From Narthecium ossifragum (taxonomy: Eukaryota; Streptophyta; Magnoliopsida; Dioscoreales; Nartheciaceae), in contig OY986972.1 of NCBI GenBank assembly GCA_963920575.1, positions 4,605,115 to 4,669,114 on the forward strand: DNA of 64,000 nucleotides. The letters are read 5' to 3'. Positions 44,034 through 57,341 of this stretch are shown here, piece after piece. Position 1 is the stretch's first letter. Every line of letters starts with the position of its first letter. Made by a program: the position numbers and the translations under genes. The notes beneath the pieces are model-generated. The model searched no databases and was not told where the DNA came from. It saw nothing but the letters and a program-made list of their open reading frames with translations.

Positions 44034-47000
44034 CTATAAGCCTGAAAGGAAAGGTACTTGAGCCAAGGACGTAGGAAGCGAGACATGTAGATTTCGAGCT
44101 GCCAAGTACGCAACGATTCCAGCAGTATAACCGGCGAAAGCAAATCCACTTACCTGCAATAAAGTGATAGAATGAATTTCTTCAATAGTGTATGGGTCAC
44201 AGAATAACTCTTTTTGCTGGAACCATAAACTAATTGCATAGTTGCATGGTTATCATCATTAAACAACAGCACAAGGCCTAAAAGAACACATCTTTTGTTG
44301 TTGATCACTGCAGCTTATATGCTGTCAGCTGTAAGCTAGATGGTTTTCAGGGAAAAACAAAAGAAATTTGATGTTGATCTTAATCTAGAAGACAGAGCTG
44401 GGACAAAAGGTTTCTTGCAGGATGAAATCCCCTAGAGACTATGATTTTAGGAAAGAGTGATCATAATAGTATAATGCCTTAATTACAGTGCCAATTCATG
44501 CCAATCCATGTCGTTCTGCACCTATCGTGCTAGTTATGTTTCAGCACAATACAAGTGTCGGCACAGACTTGGTGCCGATAAATCTTCTGGATCTTTAACA
44601 GCTCTGTGCCAATACTCAGCATGTATTGTGCTTCATAGAGACCAGCACATCACGTGCCATCAACACAGTAATCCATGTATAGACATATGGACTTAAGGAT
44701 CGAACACTCGAGCAAGAAAGCATGTCCATTGGTGTTTTCAAATCCTTAACTTTTCATGAGATTTGGGAACACATTACCTAAGAACGTTTTAAAGAGTAAA
44801 TAACATGATTAAAAGGGTAGCATGTACTCCAATGTAAAGAGTAAAGACATCTGATATTTCAGTATTTTGTTTGATGTTTTTTCTCTTTAACTCTTTATTC
44901 AGGATGTCGCGTGCAATTGCTCAACTTTATGTGCATATAGCCCACATGATAAAACACCTATCTATGCAAGGAGCATTTTGCCAAGATAAAACATGGGAGC
45001 AACAGATCATGTACAAAGATGTAAGAGCTAAAAATAGTGAAACTGGAAATAACAAGGCAGAATAAATTAGATGTGGTGAAAAATCATAGAAACAATAACA
45101 TCTTTGGCCATAGTAGAATGCAGAATCCCAAGTCTGTCTATGAAGAGCTGATCTAATTGTATTGATCTCTATAATGGATTTCTTCTGTGTAATACTAATT
45201 GATAGGGCCTCATTGATATGTGCTACAATATCTTGTGCATAATGGTTCTGGACTCGAATCAGTTAGTATGGACCACTTTGTTTTCCAAGTGAAATCCCCT
45301 TTAAAATAAGGGTAAGAGAATTGAACACTGAGAAGTGGTAGTCATGCTAGGAATCACTATAACCATATTGAAGTGATGGAAAAATGCTTGAAAGATGATT
45401 GTAATAAGGAAAGCAGAAGCTAACAACATAGCAAATTGTGGTAGAAAGGGAATCCCTCGTAAGGAACTTCCTTTTAGAATGTAGTTTTTCCCACCGAAGA
45501 AAAAGTTGAAGTACAAAAGAACATCATATTTTTAGCTGATACTTCGGGCAATAGTTTCAGTTGCAGAAGGAAAAGAAATGTCAGAGGCAATAAGTGCATT
45601 CGTAAAAAGATAAAGAGAGAGAAGTAAAAGAGAAAAAAAAAAAAAAAAGTATTCTATTCTTTTAAGAAAGTTGTGCAAACATCCTCCGAAAAGGAAAAGA
45701 AGCAATTGATTTCAGAAGGCAACAAAAAATGAAAATAAAAGCAGGCAGCCATAATCTCGAAAAGAAACTCAATGAGAATTTGGATATAACCAATTGAAAC
45801 AAGATATGAATCCGGAAATGGTCCAGTTGGGAACTTGGCATGTATTCGGTCATATGTTCAAAGAATAACCTTCTTATAACATTAAAATTATAGATTATAT
45901 GTGTAGCCTGCAGCCTGGATAACCATTTGCCATTGTATGCTGAAAGCGTGAAACTTTTGTGAGTCAATACACCACTGTTAGTCTTTCTATTGGTTATTTT
46001 AAAAGATTGGACTCAGCATAAATAAATAGCATCATGCTTGGCACTTTAAGCTTCTTCGATAATTAGGTCAACCCAGGACCAAACAATGGTATAGATCCTT
46101 TCTAAATTGGCAGAAGAAGATATCGCAGTCGAGTTCATAAGTCATAAGGTCGAGTTCATAGGTCAAAAGGTCAAATTCTGTTAAGGAACAAAACAGATGA
46201 ACATAAACATCTTGGATTTTTTTTATAAATCCTCCACCAACCTTTTGTGTCAGAGAATGATGTGTCATTCTTAAGCTATGACTTGCAATCCTAGCACAAC
46301 ATTTTTTAAGGAGAGGATTCAAGGAGAATAACTAAGACGTAGACGTAAAGACTTATGATTGCCATTCAATGCAACATGAACATAGGCATGCTTATTTCAA
46401 CAGCATAGACCGATCAAGTTGTAACATTTAAAACATTCCAGCGCAATGTCTCCTCAAAAATACATATTGCTCCTATCATTAATATTAATTACCTTGCGAA
46501 GATACCAAAAGAAATCCACCTTCTCCATTCCCATAAATGCAACTCCAGCTGCAGAGCCAATGATGAGCATAGAACCTCCAGTACCAGCACAAAAAGCAAC
46601 CAGCTGCCAGAACTCAGAATCTTGGGGAAAGGAAGTCAGATCATACATTCCCATTGTTGCAGCAACCAAAGGAACATTGTCTATAATCGCTGAAACTACA
46701 CCTATAGCACTCGCAATGAGTTCAACATTTGGAATATGAGCATCAAGGTAATTTGCCAGTTCCCTCAGAATCCCAGCAGCCTCCAGGCTACAAGTCAAAA
46801 GCCTCACATAATTCAGCAGGCATGTTCAGTATAACATTTGTAGCTATCAGCATGGTAAAGTTGAAAGCTAATATTAATGACTGGTTGTTGGTAATGACCT
46901 TGAGACCATCTGGTGCTCATGCATTGCAGATGCTCTCCAGTAAGCATGATTGAGATTAACATGAATATAAAATCATAGCAAATATTCAGATCATCAACTA

Positions 47001-50000
47001 AAGATTGAAAAAGATCCAAACAAAACTTGAGGTGATAGACGTCATTAAATTTGCAAACAACTCGTGCAAAGATGCTTCTTTTGGGATGTATACCTATGAC
47101 CCCAGGAAAAGCAACTGTTGACACTACAGTTTATACATATTCAAGGGTCTTTACAAATTTGTGCATGAAAAAATGTTGATAAATACTTTGTGCTTATATA
47201 AAATTCCTCCACGTTTTACTATTGGTGAAGCCCCTCGGTTTGATTTAGTGCAGCATAGAAATGTGGGATATCCCTTTGACTGCAGTGTCATATTTATATA
47301 TTGTGAGAGTACATACCACCAACACAAAAGTTGCCAATGAACACTGCATAACCCCAACATATCTGTTAGCTGCCCCAGTAGATGTCGATGAACATAGTAC
47401 GATACTGACACACTTCTTAGCCTAAAATTCTCCTATGCTTGGAGTATATGCAGATAGGTGAGTAATACTGATCAAATCACCAAGCCGTCAAGACCGAAGC
47501 ACTATTATTCGCGGGATCTTCAATGTTGGCTACTGGTTTTTCTGAAAAATGGTTAAGAGGAGGCCAAAAGAACCAAAACCAACTATGCCTAAAGAGTAAG
47601 GAGCGCACAATAGCTATAATGGACGAAGTATTGAACTATCGACAAAGGGAGAGAATTTTGATACGTGAAGACAATCACAAGTATTCAAGGTCTTGTATGA
47701 AACTCGACATGTTTCAAGGAATAATACACAGAGATCGTCCAACATACAAACTCTCCCTAGGTTACATAGACATACCATAGTAGGAGATTCTACAACTCTT
47801 GTTGACTCATGCCATAGTTAAAATTCTGAGAGAGCTTTCTAGAAACATCTCTAATATTTTCTTTATAGGAAGTAGGGGATGCCTCCTAAACATTCGCTAA
47901 AATTTGCTCTAACTATCTCATCAGACAAGATGCAAGACTAAATCCATTCCAATACAATTTAATTTATCAACGTGACAAAGTAACCTCTTGCTACATGGTG
48001 AGCTAAGATCATTCTAAACCAATCATTAGTAGATATGATCTAACATGCTATACCATTATCCTTTCCATTGTGAAACTCCTTCGCATCTTTTTCAGCACTT
48101 TGTGGGCAAAGGATTGAAGTGGTGGATGTCGACGTCTCAAGCATTGAACCCCTGACCCGCTCCTTGAGTAATGGTTGCTCTTCACTATACAAAATGCATA
48201 CTGCACGACATTTGTAATAGTTCATGTACTTTACATATGAATGTTCTTTATCAAAATTACAGCTTAAGAAACTTTTCTGTGCCCACAAGTTTATGCAAGT
48301 TTTAAGGAGGTTTGTAGATGCTCTAGAATCTAAGGTATATTCTGATCCATGGGGCAAAACCTAGACACATCTACAACTCAAAGTGAACTAACATGATTTA
48401 AGCCTGGTTTGCATCGGCTTTTCCTTAATCTGGGTTCGTTCGAGCATGGAAACCTAACTCGAAAATGTTTGGAGCATGGATTTCCATACCGGCTGGTACT
48501 GTGCGTGCCGGCCGATATTTACCGTACCGGTGGCTAACCGGGACGGTTTTCTCCCCCGGATCGGATTAGGGGGAGACTGGATGTGTACCGCCGGTTTGGA
48601 TGAATACCGACCGGTACAAACCGGCATGTACCGACCTGAGGAGGAGAGGGGGGAGCAAAATAAGGTAGGAGACGATGGGGGGGGGGGGGGGGGGGGAACG
48701 TCCATGGTTTGGAGTGGAACCAAGGATTTCAGTTTCAGGCAGCACAGACCACGCCACCCTACACTTTGAGTTGAAACTCCAACCCTACCAGTTAAACCCA
48801 TTCAACAGCCACAAAACTCCACCATGTTGATAAAAACCCATCTGGCTGTCAGGATTAGGATTTCCACTTTTTCATAACAATCATCAAACGTCCAGGATCC
48901 ACCTCTTTCAATAAAACAATCATAATCCAGAATTCTCCACCTCGTTTAATTAGCTAGGATGTTAAGCAGGTCTCACTCTCTATCCCTCAATCTCCGGTGC
49001 TTCCACCGTCAGATCCAATCCGTTGCCGACATGGACGGTCTCCCTAGTCTCCTAATTTGCCCACCTGTCCTCAACCCAAAGGCTAAAGTATGCTCTCTCA
49101 TATACTCCACTGTCATATCCGATAAAAGCTAAACCGCAAGTACAAGTGAAGACCCCACGGTGACAACAAAGGACCATGAGGGACAAGTACATAAACTAAT
49201 TTTATGTTAGTTCTTTCTCCACATAAATCATGTTTCTCCTCTTTATTTTTCTCATAGAGAAGCATCGCCAACAATGTCTTATCGCTGTTTGCTATGCATG
49301 TTACAACCACAACCGACAAAACTCCAGGGCAAGCCATTGCCTCCGCGCTGCCAGCATGGCCAAGTATGTCAATACTCAGCACGCCTATGCCGCGGCACAA
49401 ACAATGGGAGAAGACAGTCACTACAATCCATGTGCCATGGCTTGATGATTATAACCACTTTCACAATGATAGGGACCTTCAAAAATAACATTCTCATACA
49501 CATTTGTGTGAATCTTCTTGATCATCAGACATATTCATACAAATTTCCTTTGTTTTGTATTACAATCTACATCTTAGAGAAGCGATTAGCATCAATTGAC
49601 AAATAGGAACTGTCTCAAGTCATTTTCATATACAGAAAATTCCTGAATGGAGACCATTATGGGCATTAGCTGCAAACTACTTGAAAGATGAACAAGAATT
49701 ATGATGGAAATTCTGAAAGCTACAATTTGGAAGGTAGAAGGGCCATTCATGAGGTTTTCATTCAATACTAATAGTCATTTGTTATGTCATAATCTATCTC
49801 CAAAGGAAATAAACCAATATCCAAATCCACTGATAATCATTTGCCATTGACTGGATAGCAAAATGCAAATAGGACATATATGTCAATGTACAATACTAGC
49901 ATGTTAGCAACATCAAATGAATAATGAATGTCAAGGAAAAGATCTAAGAGTACCTGCTTACTGATAAAAGAATTCCTAAGAAGAAAAGAGTCCCTTGTGT

Positions 50001-53000
50001 ATCAATTCTGGACAATGCTTGTGGGACTTTCAACCTTTGCCTTCCAGACTCTCCATAGTGTATTGCATCTGTCAAAATCCAAAGAACGCCTAATCCAAAA
50101 AGCATACCCATGTACGGTGGCAAACCAGTTACGGCTTTAAACACTGGAACAAACAATAAAGCCCCTACACCAACAGAAAATACAAGCTGCCCTCGAGGAG
50201 CCATCTGTTCTGACGCCAACAAATTGGGTGATTTCTCATCTGGCCCATCTACTTCACTATTTGACATGAAAAGTAAAGAACTAAGAATTGCATATAGGTT
50301 TCTATGCAAGTTACTGGATTGTTTCATTAACGATGTTAGTTACAGGTCCTACCTAGTGAAGGACATAAGAGCTAGCGGAACAGCCAATGAAAGAGCTGAT
50401 GGGATGAATAATCCCTGCAAGCAAGCAAAAGAAAACAAAAAAAGAAAAAGAAATCAGTTCTGTTACCAAGCATCGAAGCTGATTTGATTAATATGTAGCA
50501 AATACTATGCAATCGCATAATGATTAAACAAAAGGGCTGAGTTACTGGTACAATTCACAGTTAACAAGGTCAAACTACAGAGACACATTAGGCACATTAG
50601 AAGCTTATAGGTGAATTTTGAAGCAACTTCCTGCAACACCTAATTAAGTCACATTTATTGGTTCTCCAACATCTTACACAGGAACACAACAAACAAATAT
50701 GTAGGAAAAAAAGCAAAAATATCCCTTCAAGATTTGAAAGTATTCTTTCTTGTATTTTGGCATATTTAGCATATAACAAGCTATGCAGAACATAAGGAGG
50801 ATCAAAAGGGGAAAAAAAAGAATCCAAATACCACGAACTAAAAGGAGTTGAAGTTTCATGCTAAAGGGCATGTGAGCTCTAGATGTAAGATCATTTAAGG
50901 TGCCACTCTAGGAATTCAGCCACTCGGTTTCGAAGTGCCTATATTTTCCTCTACACGCCTATGTGATAATCAGCTGGCCTCAGTTCAATGAATGTTTGTT
51001 TCTGTTGTTCAATTATGTACTTAAATGAAGTACAATTTCATGGATACATTGATATTATATTACATAGATGTTAATAGCTAAATTTCCAAAGCAATTAAAC
51101 ACAGTTTTATGAATATTTGGTTCAGTTAGTGGGAATGTCTTTGATTTTAGATTTTACTATTTAATGAATTGAGCCAAACGGCTAAAGGGGACCAGTTACA
51201 TCATATCCTCCAGCACCTCCAAGCCATCCTCAGGGGACCAGATGAAACTTGACTGATAGCATTGACACCAACGTGCAAATCTATCATCCATCACATTACA
51301 CTGTTTTGGAATAAGCATAAAAGCAACCGAATCAAGATATAACACCTCCGCCCACATGTCTTTAGCAATGTCGTCCACGTCTGCTGGCCAGAGTCTCTGG
51401 CCATTGAGGTTTTCTATTACAAACCTTTGAGTCAGATTCCACCCAGATTTTCCTCTCCCATGAATTCTGACCCATCAGTGGTTAATGTAGCCATCATGGC
51501 AGCCCCCAATGAAGAGTCGGAAGTCGCTACCTCCCCTTTCATCCACCTTAATGTGCCATCCCTGCCAACACAAAGCGTCCACTGCCACTAGCCCATTTCC
51601 GCCTTATCGAGACGCATCCATCTGCACCAGTACCTCCTCCCAAACCGCCGTCTTTGATTTTAGATGTTAATAGCTAGAATTTCAATGTGGTGTTCATCTT
51701 TTTATGGTAGTTGGTTCTCTGTAAATGCAAGAAAAAGCCCATAAAGCTAAGTTGCTGGACTGATTAAGTAGGCGAGTCTTACTTATTGCATTGATGGTTG
51801 ATGTTAGACTGTGTTCAAGTCTAACTTTGATGCATACAGGTACTTGTTTAGGTTGAAGAGTCGGCACTGTTGGTCATTTGTTTGGAACAACTTTTATGAC
51901 GTGCACATTGTTGGGTTCATCTTCTAGTGGAGTACTTCAAGAAACAAATGTGAGGCAATTTCCCTCAGCAAACAAAGAGAATAGAAAATTGGTCGCTTCT
52001 TCATTGCATATATCTCCTTTTTAAAATTTTCTGCATCTCAATAAGTTAATATTTAAGGTCCATGGTTATATAATGAGCATCATCCACTCGCCTAAGGGCC
52101 TGTTTGGTTCTTTGCATGGGGCGGTGTATTGCATCGCCACATACCACCAAATCGGCGGTATGTGGCAATGCAAGCAAACCTGCATCATTTGCTTCCCCCA
52201 CTCTACTTTATGTCATTAATGAGGGTGCATTGTTTGATGCACCCTCCCAACCAAACGGCAGAGCAAAAAAGGCGCATATCATGCGATACATTCACCATTT
52301 GATTCCACCAACCAACTACCCCCTAAGAAATGCCATAGTCATTCCACCAAGGCGCTAACACACCATGGTGTATACTGAAAAAATCTTTGCCCTATCTGCA
52401 ATCCTTTCTATAGAATCATACCCTGGAAGGGTTGTTACAATGACAAAAAGACAAGCATTAAATATTTGGGGGGTGCAAATTATTGGATTGATCAACCATA
52501 TTTTTGTTTAGTTGCTCAGGAGGAGAGGCTTCATGGTGGGAGGAAAAAGATGGTGGTTGGTGATGGATGAAGGGGGTGGAATGAGGATTTAGAGGAGGTT
52601 CAAAGGAATATATAGAACCCATCATCCATTATTATCCTTTAAAAACAAAAACAAAACAAAAAAAAACTATTTGACAGTTGGAAGTTATTTGAGTGCCTTC
52701 GTATACATACCCGAAAGACATAGCCTGTTTGAATCCCTATCAACATATGACTGAACTTATGCTACAAGCTTGCTGGAATTTTACCCAAGGACCATTAGCC
52801 AGTGAACTTTGGTCTTCTGCCACCAGACATTAGCAGAGCTAGTTCCAAAGGCCGTTAGGGTGGCCAAAAATCATAACAGCAAATAATTGATATTTCTGTC
52901 CATACTTACACATTTTATAGTGAACGATGATGAGTTTTTCTAGGGGGGTGTAGGTATGTGCATGAATCTTCCTCAAGATTTTTCTTACCAGTGTCACTTA

Positions 53001-53295
53001 GAAATGGTTATAAACTAAGAAAGGGTACAGCATTCTTGAATCAAGCTAATATTGGATTATAGTCAAACATATGAATAGAGAAGACATAATAACATTTTTC
53101 TTGGTAAATATGCCAAAAAGTTACCAAACTTTACGCATATTACACTTGCATTCCAAAAAGACCATGTAATATACCTGCATTGTTGGTAAAGTGGAGATTT
53201 GACCATGAATCCACAGCATGGTTGTTGTTACATCACCTATAGGTGTCCAAGCGCCACCAGCATTTGCTGCTATTACGACAACAGCACCCAGAAAT
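44034..53295 (-). CDS. NHD1: NhaD/NHD1-type sodium/proton antiporter, 3' exons
   Basis: Minus-strand exons in order: 53295-53175 ([20 protein letters not shown]), 50414-50353, 50256-49954 ([33 protein letters not shown]), 46787-46493 ([40 protein letters not shown]) and 44153-44034, ending at stop 44036-44034. All splice sites are GT-AG and phases agree. Hydrophobic helices and the GGAWTPIGD and NVPLVAA segments are typical of the NhaD family, which exchanges sodium for protons; plant NHD1 is in the chloroplast envelope. Upstream exons (transit peptide, first helices) are not visible to the right of 53295; they may lie beyond the gap or be lost. Introns hold several transposons. Confidence 0.85.
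44160..46490 (-). other. Intron of the antiporter gene
   Basis: No coding supported. AT-rich, with a run of A at about 45637-45650. Short frames here are unsupported. Confidence 0.5.
46790..49950 (-). other. Intron of the antiporter gene with repeat debris
   Basis: The largest of the seen introns except one. It includes a CCGGTA-rich block at 48480-48640 (separate entry) and otherwise AT-rich DNA without recognisable genes. Confidence 0.5.
48480..48700. repeat. CCGGTA-rich palindromic block with 20-G run
   Basis: Repeated CCGGTA/TACCGG-type half-sites (GTACCGGTGGC, GACCGGTACAAACCGG, ATGTACCGACC) within 48485-48640, followed by a run of 20 G at 48677-48696. Similar blocks occur in MITE-like elements of plants; this one is not obviously related to the CGGTA/TACCG arrays. 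No clean ends seen. Confidence 0.5.
51180..51665 (-). pseudogene. LINE RNase H fragment in an antiporter intron
   Basis: Read on minus, the pieces [15 protein letters not shown] and DDRFARW appear in RNase H order across two frames, with stops between. This is the C-terminal domain of a plant LINE ORF2. It runs to TGA at the end of the frame 51378-51196. Decayed. No target duplication found. Confidence 0.55.
52093..52326. mobile_element. Tourist-like MITE, TAA target duplication
   Basis: The element 52096-52323 (228 bp) begins GGGCCTGTTTGGTT and ends AACCAACTACCCCC, imperfect inverted ends, with TAA on both sides (52093-52095 and 52324-52326). Length, the GGGCCTGTTTGG start and the TAA duplication fit PIF/Harbinger-derived Tourist MITEs. 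It lies in an antiporter intron. Confidence 0.75.
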
Positions 53296-53658
53296 CTGTT
53301 ACATTAGATAAGAATGAGGGTAACATTCTTAATTGACCGTAATCAATTTGCTAGATTTAGCATAAAAAGCGTCAAAGATAATCATTACAAGCATGAATTC
53401 AGCTTCTAAATGAGAATAACACTTACACGTCAAGAAGACACAAACATCTGGAAGGCATATCAGATTATAGTGACAATAACCAAAAAATTGGAGATAAGAG
53501 CATATATACTTGTGACGTTCACAATAACATGATAGACAGACATACTAAAAGCACGAAAATGGATGCATGATATTTGCCAAAGTTTCTCAACCTAACCGTA
53601 ACAAATCTAATCAAGTTTCTGGAAAACTAGGAAAAGCCAATTAGCAAGTTTAAGCACC

Positions 53659-53858
53659 NNNNNNNNNNNNNNNNNNNNNNNNNNNNNNNNNNNNNNNNNN
53701 NNNNNNNNNNNNNNNNNNNNNNNNNNNNNNNNNNNNNNNNNNNNNNNNNNNNNNNNNNNNNNNNNNNNNNNNNNNNNNNNNNNNNNNNNNNNNNNNNNNN
53801 NNNNNNNNNNNNNNNNNNNNNNNNNNNNNNNNNNNNNNNNNNNNNNNNNNNNNNNNNN
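53659..53858. other. Assembly gap, 200 N
   Basis: A run of exactly 200 N, a conventional gap size. It borders a tandem repeat on the right, which probably caused the gap, so the true length is unknown. Confidence 0.99.
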
Positions 53859-54660
53859 AAAAATGAAAAGAGAATTCTGGAATGCAATCGTGAAAAGTAG
53901 TGGACTAAATCACCATAAAGAGAAAAGAGAAAAGATAAATCTGGAATGCAATCGTGAAAAGTAGTGGACTAGATCACCAAACAAAGAAAAGAGAATTCTG
54001 GAATGCAACCGTGAAGAGAATACTTGAATGCAACCATGAAAAGTAGTGGACTAGAACACCAAAAAAGAGAAAAGAGAATTCTGAAATGCAATCGTGAAAA
54101 GTAGTGGACTAGATCACCAAAAAGAGAAAATAGAAAAGAGAATTCTGGAATGCAATCGTGAAAAGTAGTGGATTAGATCACCGAAAAGAGAAAAGATAAT
54201 ACTTGAATGCAACCGTGAAAAGTAATGGACTAGATCACCAAAAAGAGAAAAGAGAAAAGAGAAAAGAGAATTCTGGAATGCAACCGTGAAGAGAATACTT
54301 GAATGCAACTATGAAAAGTGGTGGACTAGAACACCAAAAGAGAAAAGAAAAAAGAGAAAAGAGAATTCTGAAATGCATTCATGAAAAGTAGTGGACTACA
54401 TCACCAAAAAGAGAAAAGAGAAAAGAGAATACTTGAATGCAATCGTGAAAAGTAATGGACTAGATCACCAAAAAGAGAAAAGAGAAAAGAGAATACTCGA
54501 ATGCAACCGTGAAAGTAGTGGACTAGATCACCAAAAAGAGAAATGAGAAAAGAGAATTCTGGAATGCAACCGTGAAGAGAATACTTGAATGCAACCATGA
54601 AAGTAGTGGACTAGATCACCAAAAAGAGAAAAAAGAAAAGAGAAAAGAGAATTCTGGGCC
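53859..54660. repeat. Tandem array of about 50-80 bp units
   Basis: Units combine GAATTCTGGAATGCAA, CCGTGAAAAGTAGTGGACTA, GATCACCAAAAAGAG and AAAAGAGAAAAGAG in varying order and number, about ten or more copies. Unit length varies because the AAAAGAG part expands. Continues into the N gap. Open frames on the minus strand here come from the repeat. Confidence 0.9.
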
Positions 54661-54744
54661 ATGGTATAATGGATTCATATCTCTGTTTTGACTCATTCAA
54701 GTGACCATTTTGATGGCAAAGGACATGGACGGATTCCTAGAAAG

Positions 54745-54880
54745 CCATTAATTAAAAGTATTGAAACTATCACATTTCACCCTACAAATGCATTAAAACT
54801 TGGCACAGATTCAAAGGAAATATTAATTAAAAGTATTGGAACTATCACATTTCACCCTACAAATGCATTAAAACTTGGCT
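54745..54880. repeat. Two-copy tandem repeat
   Basis: AATTAAAAGTATTG, AACTATCACATTTCACCCTA and CAAATGCATTAAAACTTGGC occur twice in the same order, starting at about 54750 and 54825, nearly identical, period about 75 bp. Recent duplication. Confidence 0.85.
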
Positions 54881-54889
54881 GAACTCATG

Positions 54890-55285
54890 ACCACGTTAAT
54901 AGCAAGGGTTAGAAAGGTCATAAAGTTATATATAACCACCCATAACAACCATAACTGATGTAAATTGGTGCTTAACCCTTAAATCTAATGACATGGGTGT
55001 ACCCATCAACAAGTTACACAAAATTGGTGTAAACACCAATTATCCGTATATAAAAACTAAGTGTGGGTGCGTGCCCTTGGCACAATTATACCCCATTAGA
55101 TCGCATAGCTCATAATAAGCTAATTGATTTATCACCCCCATTAGATCTTATAACTCATTAGTCTAATTGATTTATTACTTAAATGTACTGACTTATTAAG
55201 ACAAAACAGCCATGTTATTGATATCCTGTTAATCAAAGAAATTTATGATAGTTATTAGAATCTGAAGAACTGAAGTACATGCATG
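54890..55285. other. Intergenic, no gene seen
   Basis: AT-rich sequence without recognisable coding or repeats beyond short motifs. Confidence 0.5.
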
Positions 55286-55289
55286 TTTA

Positions 55290-56520
55290 AACCATTCAAA
55301 TATACCAGGTCTGTACAAGATTTTCTTGCCTGTATTGCTAATGATAACTTGATTGATCTTGGATTTCGTGGTCATCCTTTAAATAGTGTAATCTGCGTTG
55401 TGGGTGTTACCGCTAAAAATTAGCCGATTTTGAGGGTCAAAAAGATGGTCAAAATTGGCACTTTATGATGGCTCAACTATCACCGATCATGGAGGACAAT
55501 CGTCAGAATACATGGAGATCATGGGGATCATGGGAAGTTGCTCTGGAGCAGTTGTATAAATGTCTTAATGAAGAAGATGACCAAAAACAGAACACAAAGA
55601 CCAACAACAAACAACTCTATCAATAAATTATCTTTCATTTGCTTCTTCATCTACCTAGGAGTATTGTACTGTTCCTTCTACTTAAGAGTAGTGTAACCGA
55701 TGCTCTTTCTACCTAGGAGTAGCATAGCCTTACTCTATATAGGAGTAGGAGTAGCCATTAATCTATCTAGGAGTAGGAGTAGTCTCCAACCTTCCATAGG
55801 AGTAGCCACAACCATATCATAGACTTAGATCTAGAAATCCCAAAAGTCCTCTTGAGTTGAGGTACGGCAGAACCCATAACCCTTCTGATCTTATCCATGC
55901 GCTATGGTTGGCACACCTTACGTGCTTGACGACCACGCGCCCATCCCGGACGCACTCTTGTTGCGTTCCTCTGTTTTTTCAGGGAACAATGGGCCATCAG
56001 GTATATTGGAGAGATTAGATTGTGCTCTTTGTAATGAGCAGTGGAAGACATGGTTTCCAATGCCAGAAATACGACATCTCAACAGATTGGAGTCAGATCA
56101 TCATCCACTTCTTCTTTGCCTTCAGCCAGAGAGGAAATTAGTGGGGCCTTCTTTATTAAGATTGCAGCAATTTTGGATACCAACATCGGGGTTCAGATCT
56201 ACAGTGCAGCAAGCTTGGAATCGGCCAAGACATGGGACTGAACAGTTTATGATGCAAGGCAGGGTAAAGGAGATCATGGGACTGAACAGTTTATGATGCA
56301 AGGCAGGGTAAAGGAGATCAAGCGAGCAGTGAAATCATGGAGCAAGGCTGATGAGTTTGATTTATGCAATCAGCAGCAACACTTGTTGAATCACTTCCAC
56401 AATTTGTACTTACTTGAGGAGGAGGAACCTTTGTCACTTGAGCAGGAGATCCGTATGTGATCTATTGAGAATCAAGTTGTTGCTGTTCAGGAAAGACATG
56501 AAACCTATATTACTTAGCAT
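55290..56520 (+). pseudogene. LINE endonuclease fragment, split by a solo LTR
   Basis: Left piece, up to 55404: FLACIANDNLIDLGFRGHP. Right piece, from 55989: GILERLDCALCNEQWKTWFP and RLESDHHPLLLCL. Together they are the C-terminal part of a LINE endonuclease, where G-x-P and ERLDR...SDH are conserved. A 584-bp solo LTR separates them. In the right piece a 41-bp segment is tandemly duplicated (about 56236-56318), which shifts the frame. RT follows only as a short linker. Not functional. Confidence 0.65.
55400..55993. mobile_element. Solo LTR (584 bp), relative of the 10.1-kb LTR
   Basis: The element 55405-55988 starts TGTTACCGCTAAAAA and ends AGGGAACA. Flanks are GTGGG (55400-55404) and ATGGG (55989-55993). 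It shares TGTTACCG, CTACCTAGGAGTAG motifs and the GTCCTCTTGA...GAGG-ACGGC...AACCCAT block with the LTR at 10076-11430 but is much shorter. It lacks the duplicated promoter part. Confidence 0.75.
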
Positions 56521-56974
56521 CGAAGATCCAGATGGGGCAAAGAAGGAGACCGAAACTCTGGAAATGCACCTAGGATCAAATATTTCGAGTCGACTTTCGT
56601 GGAAAATTCAGACTTTCTTTTTGATGTTGGGATCACATAAAAACATAAACTTTGAGACTCAATAGCTAAATACATGGCAATTGAATCATGAGCCGGAATC
56701 ATTAAGAGCATAATGCGAGTAGGAAGTGGAATTAATACAATGGAAGGACAAACCTCTCTTGCTCGGAAGAATCCAAACACATCAAAATGATACCAACCGT
56801 ACAACATAATGGAAGGATTTGGCAGAAGTACGTAGAGTTGTCCCTCCAAAAAAAATAATTCCAAAAAAAATAATTCGAACACGACCTGAACGCTTAGGGA
56901 GTCTCTCTGGTTTGGCCTCATTCAGGTCTGAATCTGGAATTAGTCATGCATCACATTATTGAAAATTTCTCAAT

Positions 56975-57341
56975 GAGCGCTGATTGGTGCACATGCCACA
57001 TGACATGTGCACTTCACATTATTAAATCGATAGCTGTGCTATCGATTCATATACATGCCTAACGATAGTGGTCTACCGATAGGCATGTACAACCTATCGG
57101 TACCCCACTACCGATAGGTTCATTACCGATTCATATACATGCCTATCGGTAGTGGGCTACCAATAGGCATGTACAACCTATTGGTAGTATCAGTAGTGGG
57201 CTACCGATATGTTGTACATGCCTATCGGTATCCCACTACTGAAACATACCTATCGGTAGCCTACAACCGATAGGCATAGCTACCGATTCACATACATGTG
57301 AAATGCACATGCCACGTGGGCATGTGCACAAATCATTTATG
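56975..57341. mobile_element. CGGTA-family miniature element (E), 9-bp target duplication
   Basis: 367 bp. Arms GCGCTGATTGGTGCACATGCC and GGGCATGTGCACAAATCATT-like are inverted. The core is a series of CTATCGGTA and TACCGATAG half-sites with GCATGTACAACC spacers. Flanked by TTTCTCAAT at 56966-56974 and 57342-57350. A 9-bp duplication is what Mutator-type transposition leaves. Confidence 0.85.

Noticed and set aside
53627..54598. Phe/Ser repeat frames on the minus strand, one running through the N gap
   Set aside because: Translation of a tandem array, and one includes undetermined bases.
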